Assembly (NCBI GenBank): GCA_945876095.1
Contig: CAMCMP010000003.1
Location: 62,001-126,000, forward strand
Source of the DNA: Chitinophaga pinensis
GTDB taxonomy: Bacteria; Bacteroidota; Bacteroidia; Chitinophagales; Chitinophagaceae
Direction: 5' to 3'
Length of the DNA stretch: 64,000 bases
Shown here: positions 19,258 through 30,584 of the stretch, in pieces
Layout: every line of letters begins with the position of its first letter
How positions within the stretch are numbered: position 1 is the first letter of the stretch
Made by a program: the position numbers and the translations under genes
The notes under the pieces: model-generated
Database searches by the model: none
What the model was told of the DNA's origin: nothing
The model's input: the letters and a program-made list of their open reading frames with translations, nothing else

Positions 19258-22200
19258 ATGTCGAAAAGGATCTTTTTAATGGTTTTCCTACTCTGCGCTA
19301 CTTGCAGCTTTCTAAATACAATTGAAGCTCAAGCACCTACTTGGACCATTGACCTTTTGGGAAAAGAAAAAAAACCAGAGCAGTTTCAGGATAGAAAATT
19401 GGGCTCGGAAAAAATGGCAGAAAAGAAATTTACTCCCTTAAGACACTTTTTTCAGAATAATTTCACTCATTACAATTATTACTATAATACCAATAATAAA
19501 ATCAAAAAAGTCATTGAAAGGGCAAAAGAGATACAGAAAGATGACTACAGCAACTTGTTAAGTTATTACCCTTATTCTCTAGAAAATACCTCGAGCCAAA
19601 AAACTGAACTAGACTCTGCACTATTAAAATCAACAGCTGGAATATTATTGCATGACCTTCGAAATGATTGGATCGATAATATGTATTTACTGATGGGAAA
19701 GGCATTTTACTTCAGAAAGGATTTCGATTCAGCGGCGGCCACCTTTCAATTTATAAATTATAATTTATTTCCAAGAAAAAAAAATGAAGATGATGACAGA
19801 ATAGTGGGCAGTAGCAATGCATCGACTAAAAGCAAAATAAGTATCGCAGACAATGAGTCTACTTCACTTTTTAAAAAAATAACTACCCTCCCCCCTAGCA
19901 GAAATGATGCCTTGATATGGATGGCTCGCACATTTATTGAACAAGATGAATTAGGTGAATCTGCTAGTTTAATCAATACATTACAAAATGACCCAAACCT
20001 ACCCAACAGACTAAAAGATGATCTTGAAGAAGTAAATGCCTACTGGTTTTATAAACAAAATATTTATGACAGTGCTGCATATCATCTTCAAAAATCTCTA
20101 AGCAATGCAGAAAACAAACAAGATAGAGCAAGGTCAGAATTTCTTTTGGCCCAACTATACGAATTAACTAACCAATTTAATAAGGCATCCCAATTTTATT
20201 CAAGCGTATCATCTCACACTGTTGTACCCTTAATGGACATATACGCCAGACTTAACAAAGCCAAATTATTAAAGAGTACTAATATCAATGAGCTCAATAA
20301 TAGCATCAATCAGCTCTTGAAAATAGCAAAAAAAGATAAATTCGAAAATTTTAGAGATATTCTTTATTATTCAGCAGCTGAATTGTCTTTACAAAAAAAA
20401 GATACCATCGCTTCAATAAAATACTTCAACAAAAGTATTCAATACAATCAATCTAATTTATCTCATAAAAACAAAGCTTTTCTGCAATTGGCAGATATCT
20501 CTTACCAACAAAAAATATATAAAAAAGCTTTCGAATACTACGATAGTTTACAATTAAATGACACATCACTATCAGCTAGTATAGATGTTATCAAAACAAA
20601 AAAAAATGGACTGGCTAAAATAGTTGAAAAAATTATTATCATAGAACGAGAAGATAGTTTACAAACGATTGCTGCAATGGCACCTTCAGAAAGAATGGTT
20701 TTAATAAAAAAAATAGTTAAACGAATTCGTAAGGATCAAGGATTAAAAGAAGAGACCGATATGGGAGGAACTATGATGGGTTTTGATAATCCAATAGACA
20801 ATAAAAAAAATGAACCCATTGATCTTTTTTCAGATGGGAATAAAGGGGAATGGTATTTTTATAATAGTTCATTAAAATCAAAAGGACTGGCTGATTTTAA
20901 AAGAAAATGGGGAACCCGAAAAAATTTGGACAACTGGCGTAGGAAAAATGCTGTTGAAGCCGCAGTTAACAATTTAAATCAATCGAACTCAAACAATATC
21001 AATTCAAATGATATTGATAAACCTACTGACCCTAACTTATCAATTGGAAGTGTCAATAAAAATCCTAAAGATTCTTCTCTACAAAAAGAGCTCAGCTTCG
21101 AATCTATGCTTGCAAATATTCCACTAACAATGGAAAGGATGAACAGCAGTAATAACTTACTAGCAAAAAGTTTGTTTGAATTAGCTCAACTTTATCAACA
21201 AGAACTAGAAGATTTTGAGCAAGCTGTAATTGAATATGAGAAATCTTTAAAACGTTATCCCGATTCGCTCTACGATGGTGAATTATATTTAGGACTTTAC
21301 TTTTGCTATTCCAAATTAGGCAAAAATGACAAAGCTGAACAATATAAAAAATTACTATCTCGAAATTTTGTAGGGAGCCGTTCTGAAAAACTATTAAATA
21401 ATCCTGCAGCATTCACTTCTAAATCAAAAAATGTTGAAGGGACTAATAAGTATAATACTATCTACAACCTCTTCATTGAAGGGAAATTTGAAGAAGCCTT
21501 AACAGAAAAGGAAAAAGCAGACAGTATTTATGGTAATAATTTATGGACTCCTCAACTCCTCTATATAGAAGCTGTTTTTTACATTAAACAAAGAAAAGAC
21601 AGTATCGCTATTGACCTACTCGGTAAAATTAATACACTTTACCCTAATTCGAATATAGCACAAAAAACAGCTACAATGATTGATGTGTTAAAGAGAAGAA
21701 CTACGATTGAGGAATACCTTTCCAAACTAGAAATTACTAGGGTGCCAGATATTCTGTCAGAAAAAAATATAAGCTCAATCGATTATTCAAAAAATAATGA
21801 GAATCTAATACCTTCGACTAAAAATCTAAAAGACTCAATTAATCAAAAAATAAGTACGGTAGGTCTTTTGAAGGATAGTATCAATTTAAGTATTAAGTCA
21901 GTAAAAGACAGTATAAATAAATCAACTACCTCTTCATCAAAATACCTTTTTAACGAAGATGCAACCCATAAAGTAATTATGATTTTAAATAAGGTTGATG
22001 GGACTTATATAAATGAATCGAAAAACTCTTTAGACCGATATGTTAGAAGTACATTCAACAATCAACAGATTACTTTAACAAGAGATGCCATTGACAAAGA
22101 CAATACCCTATTTGTATTTACTGATTTCAACAATATTCAAGCAGCGTATGAATTTTTATTAAAAATTAAAAAAGTAGCTCAGGAAGAATTGTCGTGGTTG

Positions 22201-22320
22201 AATAGTAGTAAATATTCATTTTATCCAATTTCTGGAGAAAATCTAGTAGTATTAAAAACAAATAAAGATATTGCAGACTATATTAGTTGGCTGAAAAAAA
22301 ATTACCCAGTTAAGTTGTAA
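19258..22320 (+). CDS. Large TPR protein, likely SprE/PorW-type type IX secretion/gliding component
   Basis: Signal peptide; many TPR helices (AVIEYEKSLKRYPDSLYDGELYLGLYFCYSKLGKNDKAEQYK); adjacency to bactofilin. Family call is by size, architecture and remembered synteny. Confidence 0.65.
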   Translation: MSKRIFLMVFLLCATCSFLNTIEAQAPTWTIDLLGKEKKPEQFQDRKLGSEKMAEKKFTPLRHFFQNNFTHYNYYYNTNNKIKKVIERAKEIQKDDYSNLLSYYPYSLENTSSQKTELDSALLKSTAGILLHDLRNDWIDNMYLLMGKAFYFRKDFDSAAATFQFINYNLFPRKKNEDDDRIVGSSNASTKSKISIADNESTSLFKKITTLPPSRNDALIWMARTFIEQDELGESASLINTLQNDPNLPNRLKDDLEEVNAYWFYKQNIYDSAAYHLQKSLSNAENKQDRARSEFLLAQLYELTNQFNKASQFYSSVSSHTVVPLMDIYARLNKAKLLKSTNINELNNSINQLLKIAKKDKFENFRDILYYSAAELSLQKKDTIASIKYFNKSIQYNQSNLSHKNKAFLQLADISYQQKIYKKAFEYYDSLQLNDTSLSASIDVIKTKKNGLAKIVEKIIIIEREDSLQTIAAMAPSERMVLIKKIVKRIRKDQGLKEETDMGGTMMGFDNPIDNKKNEPIDLFSDGNKGEWYFYNSSLKSKGLADFKRKWGTRKNLDNWRRKNAVEAAVNNLNQSNSNNINSNDIDKPTDPNLSIGSVNKNPKDSSLQKELSFESMLANIPLTMERMNSSNNLLAKSLFELAQLYQQELEDFEQAVIEYEKSLKRYPDSLYDGELYLGLYFCYSKLGKNDKAEQYKKLLSRNFVGSRSEKLLNNPAAFTSKSKNVEGTNKYNTIYNLFIEGKFEEALTEKEKADSIYGNNLWTPQLLYIEAVFYIKQRKDSIAIDLLGKINTLYPNSNIAQKTATMIDVLKRRTTIEEYLSKLEITRVPDILSEKNISSIDYSKNNENLIPSTKNLKDSINQKISTVGLLKDSINLSIKSVKDSINKSTTSSSKYLFNEDATHKVIMILNKVDGTYINESKNSLDRYVRSTFNNQQITLTRDAIDKDNTLFVFTDFNNIQAAYEFLLKIKKVAQEELSWLNSSKYSFYPISGENLVVLKTNKDIADYISWLKKNYPVKL

Positions 22321-22397
22321 TTTTACAAAAAAAAATTGAAGACAGAATAAAAAATTAAAATAGACATTCTTTCAATTTCAAATATAAAAAAAATTAA

Positions 22398-24812
22398 ATG
22401 AAAGACTCAGTAAAGATTTTATGGAGGGTATTTTTTGGTATTATATTTTTAGTGATTTTGTTATTTACTCTTGCAAATTTTGGTGCCTTTGGAAAAATGC
22501 CTTCTTTAGAGGATTTAGAGAATCCGGAAGCAGATCTTGCCAGCGAAGTTTATTCAAGTGATGGGAAATTAATGGGGAAATATTATGCTGAAAATAGAAG
22601 TGAAATAAAATACAATCAAATTTCACCTAACATAATTCATGCTTTAGTAGCTACTGAAGATCAAAATTTTTATGACCATTCTGGTATTGATGCAAAAGCT
22701 GTTGCAAGAGCCATTTTAAAATTAGGTACTGCAGGCGGAGGAAGTCCAATTACTCAACAACTTGCAAAAATGATGTTGGGACAAGGAAAAGGAAATGTTT
22801 TAACAAGGGGTTTACAAAAAATAAAAGAGTGGATTATTGCTGTAAAGTTGGAAAGAAATTTTACGAAGGAAGAGATCATCACACTTTATCTTAACAGGGC
22901 TCCATGGGGAAATAACTATGGCATCAGAAATGCCGCTAAAACTTACTTTCAAAAAGAACCCATTGAGCTTGAGATTGAAGAGGCGGCAGTGTTGGTGGGT
23001 ATGCTAAAAGGATTTGGCTATGAACCAATCAGACATCCTATAGCAGCACTCAATCGCAGAAATACTGTAATTGAGAGAATGCTAGATTGCAAACAAGCGT
23101 ATTTAACTACTGCAGATGCTGCTAGATTAAAATCAAAACCCCTCGTTACCAATTACAAAAAAGCAGATGACAATGTGGGTATAGCACCCTATTTCCGATC
23201 TGCTCTTTCAGAATCAATGAAGGAATGGTGTAAAACACATAAAAATCCTGCTACAGGAGAATTTTACGACTTGTATAGAGGTGGGCTAAAAATATACACT
23301 ACAATCGATTCAAGAATGCAGCAGTATGCAGAAGAATCTGTAGTGCAACAAATGCCTGTGATACAGAGAAAACTGGATAATCTAATGAAAAATAATGGTG
23401 ACAGAATGTGGAAAGTAAGAGAGAACATTATTGAAAATGCAATGAAAAATAGTGGTCGATGGAAAGCGATGGCAGAAGATGAAATTTCGCCAGACGCAAT
23501 AAGAAAATCATTTTTAATTCCGGTAAAGATGAAAGTTTTTGCTTGGAATGCGGCAAGGGAATTAGATACAGTAATGACTCCAAGGGATTCTATAAAATAC
23601 CACAAACAAATGATGCAAACATCTTTTGTAGCGATGGATCCAAAAACTGGGGAAGTAAAATGCTGGATTGGAGGTATTGATTTTAAATGGTTTAAATACG
23701 ACCATGTTACTGCCAGCAGGCAAGTTGGATCTACCATAAAACCACTTATTTATGCTCTGGCAGTTCAGGATGCAGGCTATAATCCTTCTACAATAATTGA
23801 GGGTGGTCCAGTTCAATATGGTAAAGATTTTCGAACCTTCGAAGGTGGTGGAGGTACATTGGCTAACTGTCTTGCTTTTTCAAAAAATACTGCTTCAGTA
23901 AGAATGACTAATTTACTTGGAGTAAAGAGAATAATTGATTTTGCAAAAAGTGCAGGTATTACCGCTAATCTTCCACCCTATACTTCCCTTGCCTTGGGTG
24001 CAGCTGAAATTCCTCTTTTGCAAATGTTACAAGCTTACACTATGTTTCCAAATAAAGGATTTAACACTGAACCTATATTTATTACAAGGGTTGAAGATAA
24101 AAATGGCAATGTATTAGAAGAATTCCCACAGATTGTCAGTAAGCAGGTCATTAGTGATCAAGATGCCTATACTATGATCAAATTAATGCAGGGAGTGGTT
24201 CAGATTGGTACTGGAAGATCCCTAAATAATTACGACATTCCTGCAGAAAAAGCTGGGAAGACTGGTACAACAAACGATAATACAGATGGTTGGTTTATAG
24301 GTTATACGCCAGAACTACTTGCTGGTACATGGGTAGGCTGTGATGATCCATTCATCAGAATTTATTCAGGAACCAGTGGTGGTAATGAAATGGCGCTTCC
24401 AAAATGGGGGTATTTTATGAAAAAAGTTTATGCAGACAGAACACTACCTTATGGAAAAAACTTATACTTTCAGGAACCTGCTAATATGGTCAATGACCCC
24501 ATTTATGGGGATGAACAATTTGCAAATATTGTAAATCAAGGAGATAGTAATAACTTATTGCAAGACCAGGGAAATGGAGATGCAATCGACTTTTTTAATG
24601 AACCTTCGTCAGAGATACCTATTGAAAGCCAACTTTCGAAAGGGAAGCCTGATACTAATACAAAAAACAAAATTCCAAGCAACCCTTTATCTAATAAGGC
24701 GGAAGATAAAAAAGGAGGTAAGACTCTTCTACCTCCTACTCAACCGGCTGATAAAAATAAAAACCCTTCACCCAGTAGTAATAAGCAAATACCAAAAAAA
24801 GGAAATAATTGA
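22398..24812 (+). CDS. Penicillin-binding protein 1A (GT51 + transpeptidase)
   Basis: ALVATEDQNFYDHSGID, GGGSPITQQLAKMM, ASRQVGSTIKPLIYALA, AEKAGKTGTTNDNTDGWFIGYTP. Confidence 0.94.
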   Translation: MKDSVKILWRVFFGIIFLVILLFTLANFGAFGKMPSLEDLENPEADLASEVYSSDGKLMGKYYAENRSEIKYNQISPNIIHALVATEDQNFYDHSGIDAKAVARAILKLGTAGGGSPITQQLAKMMLGQGKGNVLTRGLQKIKEWIIAVKLERNFTKEEIITLYLNRAPWGNNYGIRNAAKTYFQKEPIELEIEEAAVLVGMLKGFGYEPIRHPIAALNRRNTVIERMLDCKQAYLTTADAARLKSKPLVTNYKKADDNVGIAPYFRSALSESMKEWCKTHKNPATGEFYDLYRGGLKIYTTIDSRMQQYAEESVVQQMPVIQRKLDNLMKNNGDRMWKVRENIIENAMKNSGRWKAMAEDEISPDAIRKSFLIPVKMKVFAWNAARELDTVMTPRDSIKYHKQMMQTSFVAMDPKTGEVKCWIGGIDFKWFKYDHVTASRQVGSTIKPLIYALAVQDAGYNPSTIIEGGPVQYGKDFRTFEGGGGTLANCLAFSKNTASVRMTNLLGVKRIIDFAKSAGITANLPPYTSLALGAAEIPLLQMLQAYTMFPNKGFNTEPIFITRVEDKNGNVLEEFPQIVSKQVISDQDAYTMIKLMQGVVQIGTGRSLNNYDIPAEKAGKTGTTNDNTDGWFIGYTPELLAGTWVGCDDPFIRIYSGTSGGNEMALPKWGYFMKKVYADRTLPYGKNLYFQEPANMVNDPIYGDEQFANIVNQGDSNNLLQDQGNGDAIDFFNEPSSEIPIESQLSKGKPDTNTKNKIPSNPLSNKAEDKKGGKTLLPPTQPADKNKNPSPSSNKQIPKKGNN

Positions 24813-24941
24813 TAGTATTCTAGTAAAAAAGATGACCCAAAATTGAATGGATTACCAATAACTATATCAACCTAAAAATGCTGTGATAGTAATTATTTTC
24901 AATTTTTCTACTCACATTTGCATAAGTAACAAAAGATACAA

Positions 24942-26228
24942 ATGAAAAACTTGATAGCAGAACTGACTTGGAGAGGAATGATACAGGATATAATGCCTGG
25001 AACGAATGAACAGTTAAACAAAGAAATGACCACTGGCTACATTGGTTTTGATCCTACTGCTGACAGTCTGCATATTGGAAATTTAGTTCCAATCATTCTA
25101 TTGATACATCTTCAAAATTGTGGTCATAAACCGATTGCATTAGTTGGAGGAGCAACAGGAATGGTTGGTGATCCTAGCGGAAAAAGTGAGGAAAGAAATT
25201 TATTAAGCGAAGACATTTTGAACCACAATGTATCCAAAGTAAAAATACAGCTTGAAAAATTTTTAAACTTTGATCCATCACTGCCTAACTCAGCTGAAAT
25301 GGTCAATAATTACGATTGGTTTAAACAGATTAGTTTTTTAGATTTCATTAGAGATACAGGTAAGCATATTACTGTAAACTATATGATGAGTAAAGATAGT
25401 GTTCGCAAAAGACTTGAAAGTGAAAATGGAATGAGCTTCACTGAATTTACTTACCAGTTAGTACAGGGCTATGATTATTACTGGCTCAACAAAAACAAAG
25501 GTTGCAAATTACAAATGGGTGGAAGTGACCAATGGGGAAATATTGTAACTGGCACAGAAATTATTCGTAGAAAAAGTAGCGAAGAAGCATTTGCATTTAC
25601 CTGCCCGCTTATCACGAAAGCTGATGGTGGGAAATTTGGGAAATCAGAAAAAGGAAATGTTTGGCTAGATACTAAAAAAACATCACCTTATCAGTTCTAT
25701 CAATTTTGGCTAAATGCTGCTGATGCAGATGCAATTAAGTATATCAAAATATTCACTTTTTTACAAAAAGAAGAAATTGATTCTTTGATAAATGAACATA
25801 CAGGCAATGAACACCAAAGAATTCTACAAAAAAGACTTGCAGAAGAAGTGACCTGTTTTGTTCACAGCAGATTAGAATATGAATTTGCTGTAAAATCCTC
25901 TGAGATACTGTTCAATAATGATACTGCTGAAATACTTCAACAACTCAATGAAGAACAGTTGCTTCAAGTGATGGATGGTATTCCTACGGTATCCTATTCT
26001 CTACCTGAGCTACAAAAAGAAGTAGATGTAGTGAGTTTTTTAGCTGACACCAATATTTTTACAAGCAAGGGAGAAGCACGCAAAATGATTCAAGGAGGAG
26101 GTATAAATATTAATAAAATAAAAGTAGATACAATTGAACTAATCATCAATGAAAGCTTATTGCTAAATGCTAAATATTTACTTGTTCAAAAAGGAAAGAA
26201 AAATTACACCTTAGTAAAGATAGCATAA
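24942..26228 (+). CDS. tyrS: Tyrosyl-tRNA synthetase
   Basis: [17 protein letters not shown] (HIGH-like), [33 protein letters not shown] (KMSKS-like), C-terminal S4 domain. Confidence 0.97.
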   Translation: MKNLIAELTWRGMIQDIMPGTNEQLNKEMTTGYIGFDPTADSLHIGNLVPIILLIHLQNCGHKPIALVGGATGMVGDPSGKSEERNLLSEDILNHNVSKVKIQLEKFLNFDPSLPNSAEMVNNYDWFKQISFLDFIRDTGKHITVNYMMSKDSVRKRLESENGMSFTEFTYQLVQGYDYYWLNKNKGCKLQMGGSDQWGNIVTGTEIIRRKSSEEAFAFTCPLITKADGGKFGKSEKGNVWLDTKKTSPYQFYQFWLNAADADAIKYIKIFTFLQKEEIDSLINEHTGNEHQRILQKRLAEEVTCFVHSRLEYEFAVKSSEILFNNDTAEILQQLNEEQLLQVMDGIPTVSYSLPELQKEVDVVSFLADTNIFTSKGEARKMIQGGGININKIKVDTIELIINESLLLNAKYLLVQKGKKNYTLVKIA

Positions 26229-26409
26229 CAAAATTCTTGCAAAATAAATTTACAAAAAAAGGAATATAAGCTCATCCTTTAAACTAGCTTACACTTCGAA
26301 TAATTTTTAAGAAAGAGGCTATCTGATTTTATATTTAATTAGGTACTCATCAGCAAAAAATATTAAATATTAAAAAACATTTCTACTAAGTTTGAGTTAA
26401 TTATCAAGT

Positions 26410-27138
26410 ATGAATAAATTAGAAATAAAATTTTTATCTGGTCCGCAGAGTAGGTGGAAAGAATTAACCTTTACAATCAGAGTCTTATTTGAATTCATCA
26501 AAGGATTTAGAGCACTTCACTTTATAGGTCCTTGTGTTACTATTTTTGGCTCAGCGAGATTTGTAGATGGACATCCTTATTATGAAAAAACAGAAGAACT
26601 TGCTGGTAAAATTGCTCAACTAGGATTTACTATTTTAACAGGAGGTGGACCCGGCATAATGGAAGCCGCTAACAAGGGTGCCAGAGAAGTTGGAGGAAGA
26701 AGTATAGGATGCAATATCAAACTTCCACACGAACAAAAACCAAATCCCTATTTAGATAAATGGGTTAATATTAAGTATTTCTTTGTCAGAAAAGTTTTAT
26801 TAGTAAAATATTCTTATGCATTCGTAGTGATGCCGGGAGGTTTTGGCACATTGGATGAATATTTTGAGGCGCTTACACTCATTCAGACAAAAATGATAGG
26901 GGAATTTCCAATAGTAATTTTTGACAAAGAATTTCATCAAAAACTCAATGATCACATTGAGCTAATGAGAAAATCAGGAACCATTTCTGAGCAAGACAAA
27001 GAATTGTTTTTATTTACAAACTCTATTGAGGAGGCTGTTAATTATATAAAAGTAAGTATTGAGAAATTTAATCTTCAACAAGAAAAACCATACAAGCCAT
27101 TTGGATGGTTATTGGAGCATAGGTTTAAAAAAAACTAA
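26410..27138 (+). CDS. LOG family protein (lysine-decarboxylase-like fold)
   Basis: TGGGPGIMEAANKGA and MPGGFGTLDEYFEALTLIQT. Confidence 0.93.
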   Translation: MNKLEIKFLSGPQSRWKELTFTIRVLFEFIKGFRALHFIGPCVTIFGSARFVDGHPYYEKTEELAGKIAQLGFTILTGGGPGIMEAANKGAREVGGRSIGCNIKLPHEQKPNPYLDKWVNIKYFFVRKVLLVKYSYAFVVMPGGFGTLDEYFEALTLIQTKMIGEFPIVIFDKEFHQKLNDHIELMRKSGTISEQDKELFLFTNSIEEAVNYIKVSIEKFNLQQEKPYKPFGWLLEHRFKKN

Positions 27139-27306
27139 AGCAATAAAAATTCTATCCTTCTTCAAAGAAAACTAACTGAATAAAAAAGACTGAATCTATA
27201 ACACATTGAAATAAAATCATAATAATATAAATTAAAAATAGCTGATAAATAGCATCCATAGTATGTTACAAATACTAAAGAAAGAAAGAAATTATAAATT
27301 AATAAA

Positions 27307-27378
27307 TAAATATTATTAATATTTAAAAAATGCCTAATTTTAAAAATTATTTACATTTAAATTATTAATAATTTAAAT
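27307..27378. repeat. Two AT-rich palindromes upstream of a GNAT gene
   Basis: TAAATATTA-T-TAATATTTA (27307-27325) and a 24-bp perfect palindrome ATTTAAATTATTAATAATTTAAAT (27355-27378). Confidence 0.8.
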
Positions 27379-27399
27379 ATCCTTTTAAAAGCAAACAAA

Positions 27400-27951
27400 A
27401 TGGACCTCAGCATTAATCTAACACCTGAATTATTAACAAACAAATCTAGAATTCAAGAAATATATGATTTAAGAGTTAGTGCCTATGAAAATTCTCCTAA
27501 ATCCAATTATGTAAATACAAAACTATTTCCAAATGGGTGGAAAGATCATTTAGATGAATGCGAAGAAACATATCATTTTATTGTACAAGACAAAAATAAA
27601 ATTGTAGCTTCCGGGCGAGTCGCAATCATCAATGACATAAAAAAAATTACAGACTTAGACGAAGCTTTTGAAAAATATCCACTTCCAGAACAGAGACCTT
27701 TTGCATACTTCAGTAGACTTGTAGTACACAAAGAATATCGAAAAATGGGTATTCCAGACAGTTTGGATAATATGAGAATTAATTTTCTAAAAGAAAATAA
27801 TCTAGCAAAATTTGCAATTGGTTGGGCAACCCCCGACAGACATCCATCACTTTTAAAATATGGATTTGAAAATTTAGGTTTATTTAACTATAAATTTGAA
27901 AATACTGAAAACGAAATTTCAGTCTCATTTTTTTGTAATTACTTAATATAA
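27400..27951 (+). CDS. GNAT family N-acetyltransferase
   Basis: FAYFSRLVVHKEYRKMGIPDSLDNMRINFLKEN...WATPDRHPSLLKYGFENLG. Confidence 0.75.
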   Translation: MDLSINLTPELLTNKSRIQEIYDLRVSAYENSPKSNYVNTKLFPNGWKDHLDECEETYHFIVQDKNKIVASGRVAIINDIKKITDLDEAFEKYPLPEQRPFAYFSRLVVHKEYRKMGIPDSLDNMRINFLKENNLAKFAIGWATPDRHPSLLKYGFENLGLFNYKFENTENEISVSFFCNYLI

Positions 27952-27967
27952 AAAATAATTAGAATAT

Positions 27968-30553
27968 TTAGTAAGCAACTTCCCCTCTCCACAAATAATC
28001 AGTATTTTGATTGAGTCTATTTAATAGAATAATAGCTACCAAATCAATTCCAAATCCATTGAGATTACTAATACCTAGGGAGTGTAATGTATTGTTATAA
28101 ATAGTAGATTGTTTTTCTACTAATTCACTTTTATAAACTGAAAACTTATTTTCGCTGAAAATCCATCTTTGAAAGATACTTTGGTAATTTTTGTCAAAAA
28201 GAAAATATTGACAAATAGTTTTAGACAAGTCTAATTGTTGAATTGTTTGTTCTGATATTTTATTATCTAAATACATAGCTTCAACACTTAGATTGACTAT
28301 GCAACTCGATTCGAATGCTTTTATTGCAACATGATCGGGCTTTATATTTTTCAAAAGATTCAATGCCAATTGTTTTGTATAGCTATCAATCAAATTAAAA
28401 TCATGCATTAATATATCCGTTAACCTATCGATAGAAGTCATCGACAAGAAAAAGAAATTATTACTCAACTTGCTTTTTTTAACACTTAAAGCAGTAGGTT
28501 CAAAAACAGGAATTACAATACTTTTTAATTCAGGTAATAAAATATTGTCAAGTAGTTCACATACAAAAAATAAATCTTCTTCACTCAAATCAGATTTATT
28601 GATAATATTTTTAACAATAATAACAGAATTTTTATCATGATTTAATTCGACGAAACTCAACAGCATATTTGAAAGTTCTTGTCTGTGTAATTCTAAACGA
28701 ATCACTAGCTCATGTTCATTGTACTCTTTCAAATCATCGATGCAAGAATCAGTCCAAAAAATCTCTTTAATAGTCAAATTAATCTGTTCATTTAAAAAAT
28801 ACAATTGACTTTCTGGGATGGATTTATTTTCACTTTCCAAATGATTAAGAAAATATATCCGGAGTTTGATGGGTGTAATATGGATAACCTCTTTGAAAAA
28901 AATAAATTTTTGTTCAAATTCTAAATTAAAAATGTAAGAAATAATAGAAAATCGACTAAAATAATTCTGATTTTCAATATATAATCTTGAAATCACTTTT
29001 AGTAAAGTATCTTCCGATTCAATATCTGTATTTGAAAAAATTAAATTATTGGTAGAGCTAGGGTTATAGTAAGCAATGAGCGTTAACAAGCTTTTCTTAT
29101 CTTTAAAATCTATCTCTTTACTTAATTCATTTAGGATATTAATACCATTAATTACAGGAACTTCGTTTGACTTAGTGTTTTCGCTAACAGAAAATATCGC
29201 CTCTTTTTTTGTTAATAAACTAAAGGTGCTATTTAAGAATTTATGAATTTGATTTTGATAATTTTTAAATAACATTATGCTAAAAACAAGAAATAATAAA
29301 AATATTATAAAATTTACTACTGATATAATTTGTATAAAACCATTGTAGTTATCTGCCTTATAAAAAAAACAAACAAATAATAAAAGTAATCCAGAAATAA
29401 TTGTAGAAACCTGCATCATAACACCATCAATATTATTTTGCAAAAATATTCTTTCTTCAGGGGTGTTAATTTGAAACATAACTTTTCTAGCAGGTGCTGA
29501 GATAGTTTTTCTAACTATGCGCTCTACACACTTATTCATAAACAAAAAAACAATGATGAATACAGGATTACTAAAAAAAAGTAAAATTGACAAAAAACAT
29601 AATCCAGACACTAACAATAATAAGTTAGGCAGTATTAGTCCAGATTGTTTCATTCCAATCTTAGATATAATATTATAAGTAAATAATGAAAAAATCAATT
29701 CTCCAGTTTTTATGAAACAAAATAAATAACCAACAATTGCTGTTGTTTCAATTCCATATAAATTTGAAAAGCTTCTAACCGAAATTAAATAAGAATAATC
29801 CACAAAATATAATGCGGCCATTGAAAACAAGGTAGTTAATGATAGGTAAAGAACATACGGATTATTAACAATATAAGAAATATTAAATTTCATTGTTGAA
29901 ACGCTTGATGCTAAAACATCCACATTATCTCCCTTCTCATTATGAATACTTCTAATTGGAAATATTGAAATCAAAGAAAAAAGCATCGCTAATAAAAGAA
30001 GTAAATTACTGTTGCCAGTAATACGAACAATTAAGGGAGCAACTAAAAACCCAATAATTGAAGCAACGACTTCTCCAATACCCAACAAGCCCAAAAGTCT
30101 TTTACTTTGAGAAAAATTAAAAATAGAAAAGCAAACACCTGCAAATCCTACATTAAATAAAGTTAAAAAAGCAAAAATCATTGCAAATCCCAGATATGCA
30201 AAAAATTTTATCAAAACTTCAACATCTTTAAAATAAACCTGACCACCATATATTATTAAGGAGCTTATGAAAAATAAAAAAATTAATAACTCATAACTTC
30301 TTATTTCTCCAATTTTAGTTTGTGCTTTTTTAAATATATATATTAATAATAAACCAATTATTCCAGAAATAATATAGGCAATTGGTATTTCAGAAATACT
30401 AACCTTTAAAATAAAAACCTTACTAGTCTCTACCAAGAAAAATGAATTGGCAACACCTATTAAAAATGAATGCAAAAACAATTTCAGGAATATTTTTCTT
30501 TCTGATTGTTTTATATTGACAATATTTATAATCTGGTCAAAAGTAATTTTCAT
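27968..30553 (-). CDS. NTT/MFS-like polytopic transporter with long C-terminal soluble (HEAT-like) region
   Basis: About 12 hydrophobic helices in the first ~430 aa, then ~400 aa of helical soluble sequence; layout resembles ATP/ADP-translocase-related proteins (fold-level inference). Confidence 0.6.
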   Translation of the reverse strand: MKITFDQIINIVNIKQSERKIFLKLFLHSFLIGVANSFFLVETSKVFILKVSISEIPIAYIISGIIGLLLIYIFKKAQTKIGEIRSYELLIFLFFISSLIIYGGQVYFKDVEVLIKFFAYLGFAMIFAFLTLFNVGFAGVCFSIFNFSQSKRLLGLLGIGEVVASIIGFLVAPLIVRITGNSNLLLLLAMLFSLISIFPIRSIHNEKGDNVDVLASSVSTMKFNISYIVNNPYVLYLSLTTLFSMAALYFVDYSYLISVRSFSNLYGIETTAIVGYLFCFIKTGELIFSLFTYNIISKIGMKQSGLILPNLLLLVSGLCFLSILLFFSNPVFIIVFLFMNKCVERIVRKTISAPARKVMFQINTPEERIFLQNNIDGVMMQVSTIISGLLLLFVCFFYKADNYNGFIQIISVVNFIIFLLFLVFSIMLFKNYQNQIHKFLNSTFSLLTKKEAIFSVSENTKSNEVPVINGINILNELSKEIDFKDKKSLLTLIAYYNPSSTNNLIFSNTDIESEDTLLKVISRLYIENQNYFSRFSIISYIFNLEFEQKFIFFKEVIHITPIKLRIYFLNHLESENKSIPESQLYFLNEQINLTIKEIFWTDSCIDDLKEYNEHELVIRLELHRQELSNMLLSFVELNHDKNSVIIVKNIINKSDLSEEDLFFVCELLDNILLPELKSIVIPVFEPTALSVKKSKLSNNFFFLSMTSIDRLTDILMHDFNLIDSYTKQLALNLLKNIKPDHVAIKAFESSCIVNLSVEAMYLDNKISEQTIQQLDLSKTICQYFLFDKNYQSIFQRWIFSENKFSVYKSELVEKQSTIYNNTLHSLGISNLNGFGIDLVAIILLNRLNQNTDYLWRGEVAY

Positions 30554-30584
30554 GAATTTGTTTTTCTGCTTTTCTTATTATAAT

